Assembly (NCBI GenBank): GCA_037042915.1
Contig: CM073195.1
Coordinates: 3,534,001-3,598,000 of the forward strand
DNA length: 64,000 nt
Origin: Auricularia sp. M13
Lineage: Eukaryota; Basidiomycota; Agaricomycetes; Auriculariales; Auriculariaceae
Direction: 5' to 3'
Positions 34,141-42,679 of the stretch are shown piece after piece (position 1 is the stretch's first letter; each line of letters opens with the position of its first letter). Below the pieces are notes generated by a model, which did no database searches, was not told where the DNA came from, and worked only from the letters and a program-made list of their open reading frames with translations. Made by a program: the position numbers and the translations under genes.

Positions 34141-34216
34141 CCGCAGGCATTCCTAGGCATGCCTGGTACAAAAACATCATTTAGGTCGATCTCTTGATAG
34201 GGAGGATTACATCTAA
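34141..34216 (-). repeat. right terminal inverted repeat of the nested element
   Basis: Ends in GGATTACATCTAA at 34216. Its reverse complement begins TTAGATGTAATCC and contains GATGTTTTTGTACC and AGGCATGCCTAGG, matching the left end block by block with small gaps. Confidence 0.7.
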
Positions 34217-34219
34217 GAG

Positions 34220-35036
34220 CTCGGATTTGGGGCAGCCTGTGGTGACGAAACAAATCAGCTCTACACTTCAAGGCGTCGCGGGATTCGTTCTTGACCGATC
34301 GCAAACGGTCTTCGCGTCGCTTTCGCACCACGACCCGGATGAACACCTGATCGAAGAGCATGAGGATTGGCGCGAGGTTCGTTTTTATAATGATCCCGGA
34401 CAGTGACAAAGTTAACACGCATTTCAGACTGGCACCTTCTACGGACGGCCCCGCATTCGAAACAGATCGGTGTACCCCAACATTCCCGGAGACGGCGCAA
34501 CCGATCGCGCGACGGTCACGGCATCGGGCGGGAAGATGGCGTGCTCCAAGTTTTATCAGACCTATGGCAAGAAAGGCTTAACGGGTGGCTTAATGGCCAT
34601 CTGGTGCCCGCACAGTGTCTGCTACGGGTTTCACTGCATCCCGAAAGGCGAGGGGCGGAACGACGTCTTTTCCGCGCTGTACACTCACTGGGTCCGGCCA
34701 CCCAAAGTCGTCGTATACGACTTCGCTTGCGCGCTGTCCCCGTACTGCATGATTCGGGAACCCATCTACTTCGGCGACACTCTTTTTGTCATCGACGGCT
34801 TCCATGAGCACGACCACACGCGGTGCTCGCCTGCGTGTTTCCTCAGCGCGTACACAGAATGGTGTGAAAAGTATCGCAACATCAACTCCAGCGCGGGCGA
34901 ATGTGGGAACTCCAGTCTGCTCAAGATCCGCAAGTCGCTCAGTTACATGGGCCAACGGCACGGCATCGTTCTCGTGTACACGTTCCTTGCCATTTGGAAC
35001 CGCAAGCGGCAGAAATCGCGAGAGGCAGCTGTTTAA
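34220..35036 (+). CDS. SWIM/HMGXB3-like KDZ-type transposase, 3' part
   Basis: Two exons (34220-34376 and 34428-35036, GT-AG intron between) encode SDLGQPVVTKQISSTLQG, DEHLIEEHEDWRE and then TGTFYGRPRIRNRSVYPNI. The core has CSKFYQTYGKKGLTGGLMAI, WCPHSVCYGFHCIP, the second acid in VVYDFACALSPYC, FHEHDHTRCSPACFL and the catalytic glutamate in NSSAGECGNSSLLKIRKS. This is the C-terminal half of the same family as 16179-18304. The phase fits: the donor at 18304 leaves AG, and the acceptor at 34219 begins with C, giving one serine codon and an open frame. Thus the gene may still be read across a 15.9 kb intron if splicing tolerates the insertion; more likely it is silenced. Confidence 0.82.
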
Positions 35037-38000
35037 TCACGTGGCTTGAGACCCTGTCGATCGGGCGATCATAGATAATCCTGTATAATCCCAAGTGCCT
35101 GAACTTCCGTCTGCATTACTGGTGAGTCATTTTATTATGTCTGTGTGCTCAATATATAACAAAACCGTACAGTCGCAGTAAACGTTTTAATAGACCGTGC
35201 TTTACAGACGAAATGAGCCCGGAGTATCCGCAACGGTCTCCCTCCGCCCGCTCGCCCTCCGTTCGCCCTCCCTCGACGTCGAGTCCGTTCTCGGGCTCGA
35301 CGTCGCGTCGTCGCCCGCCCTGCGCGCGTCAGCGCAAGGCGCGACGCCGCCCGTCACGCGCCAGCCCTCGACCTCGCGTCGGGCGTCAGCGGCGCGACGC
35401 TCTCGCGTCACGCGCCCGCCCACCACCCGCCTGCCTTGGATGTCGAGCCCTTCACTGGGCTCGACGTCGCGTCGTCCGCCTAATATGCGGCGGCCACTGG
35501 GAGTCCTACCGTCCGGGAGGGAACACGGGAAAGGTCGTTACTGCCGAGCGAAACGCAGGAGCGGTCGAGGTCGTAATGGAAAAGAGAGCGGGACGCGCTG
35601 CGCCCATGAACGGACTCCTACCATCTCCGGCTGGGGTACAAGGGTGGGGGAAGGCCCGAGTACACCGAGATAGCGCCCAAGGCACAGGACCGAAGGTATA
35701 GGAGGTGTCGGAGTGCTGGTCCGCGACCAACAACGCTGAGCACTGCGCATCCCGGTGGATCGCAACCTCAACCCCGGTGAAGGGCACGACGAGAGTTTGA
35801 AGCGAAGTCATGACGGTCGTAAGCATAAGCCAGTGCGGTCGGAATCGGGGTGGCAGCCCTGGAGGAGGGGTGGAGTGTAGGGGAGGATGTCCGATGCGAC
35901 GGCGAGTCCGAGGGCAAACAGCGGCTATCCCGAATTGAGCTCATGCAGTGCGCAAGCAGAGCCGGACTTCATCAGTGACATCGCCGGTGGGTCCAAAACG
36001 CGGGTCCGTCCCGGGAGGGGGTTCCAGATGCGCCAGAGAGGTCCACAGGTCCAACAGGATGCGATGTCAGGGCGGCCGACGTACGCGACCGGTGCACTGA
36101 ACATCGGATGCACATATCTTGCCGAGGACCTCTTCGTTTGGCAAGGTCCGACCGCGGATAGAAGGCCAGGAGTTGGGAGAGGACACGGGCACCTCGCGCG
36201 GGATTCGGAAAGACGCCCGACGGCGAAATAAACGGCGGAGCGGACAGGGGGTTGACAGTCGGCAGCATCGCTGGGGCGCGTTGTATCGAACGGGCGGCGG
36301 GTCATGCGGCTGCGGAGACCTTGCCAAAACACCTGGGCGATGGACGGAAAGCCTGTGAGACCATTGGGTCCGTGTCCGGTTCGTGTACTCCATCCTGTAA
36401 CGCCGAAGAGGGGTGCGCGGCGTGAACACCGATATTCCGAGCAAACCAATGCGATCCAGCGAGGCTCCGGCCTCGGTCCATGTCAGGGAGCACCTCCAAG
36501 GTCCAGCGGCGAGGTAGGTCAGCGTTGGCTCACGCGTCCGACACCGGAAGATCCAGGTCGGCGGAGGGTGCGAAACACCAGATGTCCAGCAGCTCGGCCG
36601 GCGCACGGCGACCTGTACTGTTGCCAGCGTTGCATAACTGACAGCGGCCGACATCGGTAGGTGTGGAATGGTCCGAGGTGAACTTGGAGCACAAGGACCG
36701 AGGGTAGATGGGTGCCGAGGTCGCGCTGCGAAGGACCGAGGTGTGCAAGTGTGTGGGACGCTCAAACGCTCGATTGGCAGCCAGGACAGCGTGCGCGGGG
36801 TATCGGTCAAGCACGCATGGGTGGGGGACGTTGATACGCGTTGACCAAGCCTTGGGGCAGGCGGAACGCAGCAGGGGCCGGCGAGGGGAGCGGAAATGGT
36901 CCGGCCGAGGCAGTGCATGGCAACGGCGGCATCGGCGAGCGTAGCGCCTCGTAACTTCGCATGGGACTCCGGAGGGGTGGTGCAAGGGTGTCGGCAAAGT
37001 TTGAAAGCCATCGGCCTATAGGGTGTTCGTCGGCGAAGCGGTCGTGCGGACTGCGAGCAGGATTTGCCGGACGTCGTTGCGAGGGGCGACCAAAGGGAAA
37101 ACTACAACTCCAGAAGGGTCCGGAACTTGAGGGTAAGGTTTGGGAAGCGTGCCTAAGGGCGGTATGGGGTTAAAGGAAGGCCGAGAGGCGGCCAGGGGGT
37201 CCGGGAGGGTTCGGGTCCAAGGGGCGGCCACCAGAAGCTTGAGACCGAGGCCAGGGGATTCCGTGGGCGAGATCGGTCCTATATCCAAGGTCCAGGTGGT
37301 ATAAGCGAAGGGGATATCGTGGAGACCGCCGGGGCGGGCACTCGCAGCTCCGCTGGGGGTAGGAGGAAGTAGAGAGCGGATAGAAGAGGATAGAGGGGGA
37401 GGAACTGAGTACCCGGAGTGGACGGGGTAGGTTGGATCTTATGTCACGGTGTGCTGCATACACCACCGACCTGGAGGCGTAGCCGACCAGGAAGGGTACT
37501 CAGGAGGGGAAGGTCGAACACATAATAGACCAGATCCAACCTAGGGTACATCCGAGGGCAATCGCCGGTACATATAGTCCGATCGGAGGCAAACCGGATC
37601 CGAACGCTCCGGACAACAAAGGAAGCCAACCAACACCAAAGAGAGGTCCGGAAGCGATGGGAAAGGCATCGGGGAAGTCACCGAGGGTAATCTGGAGCCA
37701 GTGGAAGCAATGGGGGGTAAAGGGAGTCAAGGGAGGGTCAAGAAAGAGTGAAGGCGCGCCGAAGGCGCAGAACGACTCGGACGAAGGGGATAAAGGATGT
37801 CCGTGCCTATGGAGGGTATTGGGCGGGTATCCGAGACAGACCGAGGTGTCCTTGCATGTATGCACGCACTGACACCGGGGGCGAAAGGCGCCGATGCAAT
37901 GGCGAGCGTAGCGGCGAGCGCAACGCGTCGGCGAGCGAGGTACGAGCGTACCACCCAACAATCAACACTCCCACTCCATCCGGACAGCCTCCGGACCATG

Positions 38001-38510
38001 GACCATGCCGCGCGCGGACCGAGGAGAGTGTGGCGGCCGAGGTCCGAGGTGCCGGAGCGGTCGAGCATCCAGGGGACAGAGGGTGAAGGATGTACGTCGG
38101 CACGATCGTTGCAGCTTCACCTGTACTCCCAGCGCACACCGGCCATGCAGGGCAATACCCGAGGTGTGGTGTGCGGCATCTCCGAAGGTGTAGGCCGTAA
38201 TGTGACACCGAGAAGACGGACCGACGAACAGATACACGCCGGGTGGAAACCAGCGCAGCGGTGATCGACAACAATGGCAATAGCGCGACGCATCCAAGGA
38301 CCGAGGTTGACAGGGGTCCGGTGACGCCGAGAGAAGGTAGCCGAGGTGCCAGCGGTCCGGAGAGGCATGCGGAACGGGTATATCGGTCCGACGGAGCGGG
38401 TGAAGCGGCGAAAGAGATCCAACGGAAGCGGCGTATGGGCAAGATCGCCGCGCACCGTAACAATCTGTCCCGCGCCTGCCGTCACCTTCCCGCTTGCACA
38501 ACCCGCGGAC
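35037..38510. other. GC-rich tract without recognisable gene
   Basis: After the stop of the SWIM-KDZ gene come about 180 AT-rich bases, then a block with repeated GGGCTCGACGTCGCGTCGTC (35294 and 35456). From about 35500 to 38450 the sequence is GC-rich with frequent CCGAGGT, GGTCCGG and CCAAGGTC words. Many open frames exist on both strands, but none has family motifs, splice logic or convincing composition. It may be decayed repeat DNA or an unknown non-coding repeat family. No end repeats were identified. Confidence 0.45.
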
Positions 38511-39178
38511 GGCTTTAACGCCGAGCCCGTCCACGCGCATATCGCGGTCAGCGGCGCATCGCGCACCGTCCCCGATTCTGCGTACGGCGCAATGCTCGAC
38601 GCGGGCATGCACCGGCCTGCCATGCTGCACCAGCCCGCCTATGCGCCTTTCCAGCACCCCGATGAGTACGTTTACGCGGACGGCACGATGCTCGACGCGC
38701 AGCCCGAGTGGGTTGACGCCCATCATCAGCCTGAGCTCGATAGAGTCGAAAACGGCGCTGTTGCTGCGCCGACGGTCGACGCTCTCATCGACGAATTCAT
38801 TGACGAATTCGTCGCTGAATCGGCGCTCTTACCAATCCCCGCGCCCATCCTCGTTCCGCGCGCTGACGCCACATCGAGCACGCTCGCGCCCGTTCTCGTC
38901 CCGCGTGCCCGTCCCGATTCCTTCCTCGTTGACGCCGCCTCGCCCTCTGCGGTCGATCCGCGCGCCGCTGCCGAGCAATTGCTCGTTCAAACCCACGTGC
39001 TCCGAGGTCTCGCATCGCAGCAGAGTATCCTGCAGAATACGTGGCGCTCAAGGCGCGGCGCTTCGATCCGCGCGGGTGGCATGGCAAGGGTGTCGACTTC
39101 ACCAAAATTGCTCGTACGCCGTATTCGCGACTTGACGCCAAAATCGCAATTTTGAAGGACTCTATTCGGGAGATCTGA
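38511..39178 (+). CDS. unrecognised protein, start unclear
   Basis: Coding-like sequence in one frame (GMHRPAMLHQPAYAPFQHPD; VDALIDEFIDEFVAESALLP; PAPILVPRADATSSTLAPVL) runs to about 39030. A second frame then gives a much more convincing C-terminus: AEYVALKARRFDPRGWHGKG, VDFTKIARTPYSRLDAK and IAILKDSIREI, stopping at 39178. The join near 39030 is either an intron I could not place or a one-base shift. No start codon stands out, because the frame opens in the repeat-like tract to the left. It may be a truncated gene at the edge of the island. Confidence 0.45.
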
Positions 39179-39186
39179 CTTGACGG

Positions 39187-39425
39187 AAATGGGAGTTTGG
39201 GAGTTTGGGAGTTTGGGAGTTTTGGGAGTTTTGGGAGCTTGGGAGTCTGGGAGTACTGACTTAGGTAGACTTAGTGGGAGTTTTGGGAGGTAGGAGTTTG
39301 GGGAGTACTGACTTAGGTAGACTTACAGGGTGGAGAAGCCCAGGATGGGCCAAAAGAGTCAATTGGACTCTGGGAGTTGTGGGAGTTGGGAGTGGGAATA
39401 TGTACATAGGGAGTAGGAGTAGAGA
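39187..39425 (+). repeat. GGGAGTTT-type minisatellite
   Basis: A run of GGGAGTTT, GGGAGTTTT and GGGAGTCT units (densest at 39188-39252) is followed by two copies of GAGTACTGACTTAGGTAGAC near 39250 and 39302 and further GGGAGTT units to about 39420. The G-runs are regularly spaced, so G-quadruplex formation is possible. There is no gene here. Confidence 0.8.
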
Positions 39426-40559
39426 AATTCAGGAGTATTCCTGAGAAAACTGGGAGCAGCAAACCAGAAAAGAACTCAAGGCCATAACCCGTAAAAGAGC
39501 ATAAGCTCAGATTGTGCAACAAAAGTGTACTATCTATCGTACCGGAGAGTCCATGCTAAGTTGTTGCCACATGTGAGCCAGACAAAAGATGTCAGCACTG
39601 AAAGGTTCGTACGGTCGGTTGGTTATCGTACCAATTCTTGCGCCCCTGACCTCGGGAATGATAATCTGCCCACCGATCCAATCAACGCGCGGGGTCGGAT
39701 TCTGCTGGAGGTCGAAGCGTTGGGCCTGCCCGAAGTCGATCAATTGGATCTCGTGCGAGCCCGGAGTAGACAAAAAATTCTCAGATCCGATGTCTCTGGG
39801 TTGCTGTTGTGAGTGAAGCGAAGCAGACGGATGGAGGCAGACGGACCTGTGCGCAATGCCGAGGGAGTCAAGCAAAGCCAGCATCTGCACGGTTCGACGA
39901 GCCGTTCTGGACGGAGACTCCGTCCGTTACTCACGCGGAAAGATCGGTTCACCAGAGGAAACATAGCACCATTTACCGGCAATTCGTATAGATCGAACGG
40001 TTGTAGACGTGGCGCCACTAGGATGTAGTAGTCCGCCGCACGGGGTTGGCCAGGAATAGTTGGAAACGGGACAACATCGAGCAGTCGGAACGCGATGTTG
40101 TCTGGATGGCTGCGAAGTGGCTCGGAATTCAGCAACTTTACGATGTCGAGCTCCTCGGCACCGATGGTTCCGCGACGGCTGCAGACAATCTTCAAGGCAG
40201 CGGGTTGCCCTGTCTCGACGATGACGGCAGGCATGATTCCGCAGTGCAGTAACTCGAGACGGTGCATATCAGTACCTACCAACCAATACCAGATCATAAA
40301 ACCTACATCTAGTGGCCTGATCCAAAAGAAAGATGGGTCGCGCGGTGGAGCCATTGCATAAGTAGGAAACGTGGAACCGGACGCGTAGGGCGGTGGTAAC
40401 TTGTAGCCAGCGGCCAGGAGATGCGGAAAGAGCGCGGCCCATATGATCTCGCGCTTCAAGGGGCCCGTTTCGTGGTGGTCGAGTATGTGCTGGATGCGAT
40501 CCTGCTCACGCAGCAGCACGGCTGCGTAGTGAAAGAGCTCGGGATGACTGAGTCGCGTA

Positions 40560-40828
40560 CTGTAAAACCAAGAACTATTACCGCGTCACATGTCACGGAG
40601 GCGCCACGGCCCGGTAATAAAGCTGTTTTTTCACGCATCACGGACGGGTCCCAGTAATGGGACGTCACGCTTTTTTGGCCTCGGGAGCCTCTCAGATACC
40701 AATTTTTCTTCGCCGCCGCTCTGCGGCAGCGGTGATGGAAGCGTTTTGTCACGGTCACAGAGCCTCCGCGGTAACCGTTCCGCCGTGTCACGGACCGTCA
40801 GAGCCGGTAATAGTTTTTGGTTTTACAG
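40560..40828. mobile_element. 269-bp MITE-like element with TA target duplication
   Basis: Ends are inverted repeats: CTGTAAAACCAAGAACTATT on the left and, inverted, CTGTAAAACCAAAAACTATT on the right, about 24 bp with one mismatch, followed by ACCG. TA stands on both sides (40558-40559 and 40829-40830). There is no coding capacity. TA duplication and size fit a non-autonomous Tc1/mariner- or pogo-like element; the family is inferred. Confidence 0.85.
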
Positions 40829-40830
40829 TA

Positions 40831-41552
40831 ACACAGCAGGGGATCTCAGTTTTTGCGAATGGTCTGGGAAAGGACAATTTTTGCGTACTGGAAAAACCTT
40901 GTCGGAAAATTTGGTCACTTGCCGAATGCTATGAAATATTGACTTTTACTTCTCTGAATATCCTGTTTGACCCTAAATCATTGAAAGGAGGAGTTTTGCT
41001 TGCGGGAAAAGTGTGCCTTCTCCGGTTTCAGCATTAACAACGCTTTTGCGGTTCGGAAAAGTTGACCTGTTGCCGGTGACGGCGATATCGGTCATTTTCC
41101 GGGCCGTAAAATCCGAAAGAGAATTCGGAATTCTACTCCGGCCGCAAAATTCAGATTACGTTGGGAAAATTCAGAATAGATTATTGAATCTTAAATTATC
41201 CTGTCTGAATTCTGAAATTTCCCAACCCAGACTGAATTTTGCGGCGGGAGTAGAATTCCGAATTCTCCTTCGGATTTTACGGCCCGGAAAATGACCGATA
41301 TCGCCGTCACCGGCAACAGGTCAACTTTTCCGAACCGCAAAAGCGTTGTTAATGCTGAAACCGGAGAAGGCACACTTTTCCCTCAAGCAAAACTCCTCCT
41401 TTCAATGATTTAGGGTCAAACAGGATATTCAGAGAAGTAAAAGTCAATATTTCATAGCATTCGGCAAGTGACCAAATTCTCCGACAAGGTTTTTCCAGTA
41501 CGCGAAAATTGTCCTTTCCCAGACCATTCGCAAAAACTGAGATCCCCTGGTG
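40831..41552. mobile_element. 722-bp near-perfect palindromic (fold-back) DNA element
   Basis: Left arm from GGGGATCTCAGTTTTTGCGA (40838) and right arm, its inverted copy ending in CTGAGATCCCC (41548), match over about 330-350 bases with only a handful of substitutions. A central stretch of about 60 bases near 41170-41225 does not pair. TA lies at both borders (40829-40830 and 41553-41554). The high arm identity means it is young or that the arms are corrected by gene conversion. Small open frames inside are symmetric copies and not genes. Confidence 0.88.
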
Positions 41553-41688
41553 TAAATTGGCCGCGACAAATCGCCAGGGCGGACATATCCTCCGATGCCT
41601 GGGCAGTCGCACAAGCGCGCTCTGTGTTGAGCGCTTCGTTGACTTTGTCTTCGAAATCTTCGCCGAACAGGTACTGCAACAGACTCAT

Positions 41689-42679
41689 GGCTGCAACACG
41701 AGCACAAGGTTCGCTTTGGCGTTGTTTGGCCAGGATAAACCTGGGGGAAACTTAGACTATCGACTGTAGTCTACCTCAGAGCGACGTTAATACAGCGGCC
41801 CCTCTTCCGGCGGTGCGGCGGGGTCGCTGTATAGCGTCTACTTCTAAACAGGCGAGCTTACTGATTGGTGGAGTTCCGAGGTTCTTCCGGCTTATGACAC
41901 GCGTGACGACACGCGTCTTGCTGCGGAACGCGTTGTCTTCTGAAGCAGCAATACCGCAGCTGGACATGATTTTCACTAAAAAAGATAAGGCACGAATGTG
42001 CAGCTACGGTATGACCACAGAGCACTTGCAAGATGTACAGAATGGCACAATCTGGTTGAAGGTGTGCTTCAAGTTACAACATAAGATAATATTCTTGTTT
42101 AATGACTCAAATTTTCTCCAAGACTTCCCTGTGGTCAGCATATCTCTATTATAAAGCGATATGAGCTCCATATCGTATGTGCGGGAAGGTGTGTGGAAAG
42201 CACGGTGCTCGAGCGCGGAACCAGCCTGAACGGCCCGGCCGGAGCGAGTTACTTTAGGGCCGGTCATGTTGACCAAACGATAAGCCCACCGCGTTAAAAC
42301 AATGACTATATCGACTGTGAACTCCGATCATATACCGCGAATCTACCTACAGTACCTACCTACCGATCTGAAGTCTGTCCCAGTGGACGCGGGTTGGGCT
42401 TTCTTCTCGCGTTACACTTTATCCACCTCCTCAATCTGGGTTCAAGCAAAAGTAGCAAATCCATGCCATTATATTGATACAGTTGTGAACGGGATAGGTC
42501 GAGGACCGGTGTACAGTTTACTGAACACAGTCGTCAAAGGGGAAGGAAGCGCTAGTCGATACAGCCAGTGTCATCAGAGCGTCAGCATCACAAGAAAACA
42601 AGAAAATATGAAGCAAGTAGCGGGGTGTGTCCGTACGATAAAGGGGAAAGCGTTGAACTCTTGAGCGTATAGCGTGAAT
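41689..42679. other. intergenic, nothing recognised
   Basis: Between the start of the interrupted kinase-like gene and the stop of the secreted-protein gene. I see a short inverted pair CACGCGTGACGACACGCGTC near 41898 and an AT-rich middle, no gene and no RNA. Confidence 0.45.

Larger units (their letters stand above)
18331..34216. mobile_element. nested KDZ-type DNA transposon, about 15.9 kb, with terminal inverted repeats
   Basis: The left end (18331 on) reads TTAGATGTATCCCTC, then CTAAAGGATGTTTTT, then AGGCAGCCTAGGCATGCCTG. The reverse complement of the right end (34216 leftwards) reads TTAGATGTAATCCTC, then CTAAATGATGTTTTT, then AGGCATGCCTAGGAATGCCT, in the same order over about 75 bases. 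The element interrupts the intron between the two halves of the SWIM-KDZ gene: 26 intron bases remain on the left and three on the right. It carries a KDZ-Ulp1 gene and five other genes. I do not see the 8-bp target duplication known for Zisupton-type elements, so the exact ends may be some bases off. Its transposase gene shows at least two frame breaks, so the copy is probably no longer autonomous. Confidence 0.75.
39534..41688 (-). pseudogene. agaricomycete kinase-like gene interrupted by two DNA elements
   Basis: The first exon starts MSLLQYLFGEDFEDKVNEAL at 41688 and reaches CRGQFT at 41553. The inserted block 40560-41552 follows, and the exon resumes as RLSHPELFHYAAVLLREQDR at 40557. Later parts are LAAGYKLPPPYA, VETGQPAALKIVCSRR (with the kinase lysine), SEPLRSHPDNIAFRLLDVV and YYILVAPRLQPFDLYELPV. 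Two GT-AG introns of about 50 bases then give MLALLDSLGIAHRDIGSENF (HRD with the following Asn) and IQLIDFGQAQRF (DFG). The frame stops at 39534 soon after ADIFCLAHMW, short of a full C-lobe. Without the insertions the domain is that of the large agaricomycete kinase-like family. Probably not functional now. A related decayed copy lies near 58.2-59.5 kb. Confidence 0.72.

Noticed and set aside
18331-34216. 8-bp target-site duplication for the nested element
   Set aside because: Flanks AGTACCTG (left) and GAGCTCGG (right) do not match, and shifting the ends by a few bases did not give a duplication.
36067-37011. Long minus-strand open frame in the GC-rich tract
   Set aside because: The product is Pro/Ser/Arg-rich with no domain, and several other frames in the same tract are equally open.
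41013-41373. Two open frames with the same peptide on opposite strands
   Set aside because: They are the mirrored arms of the palindromic element and not genes.
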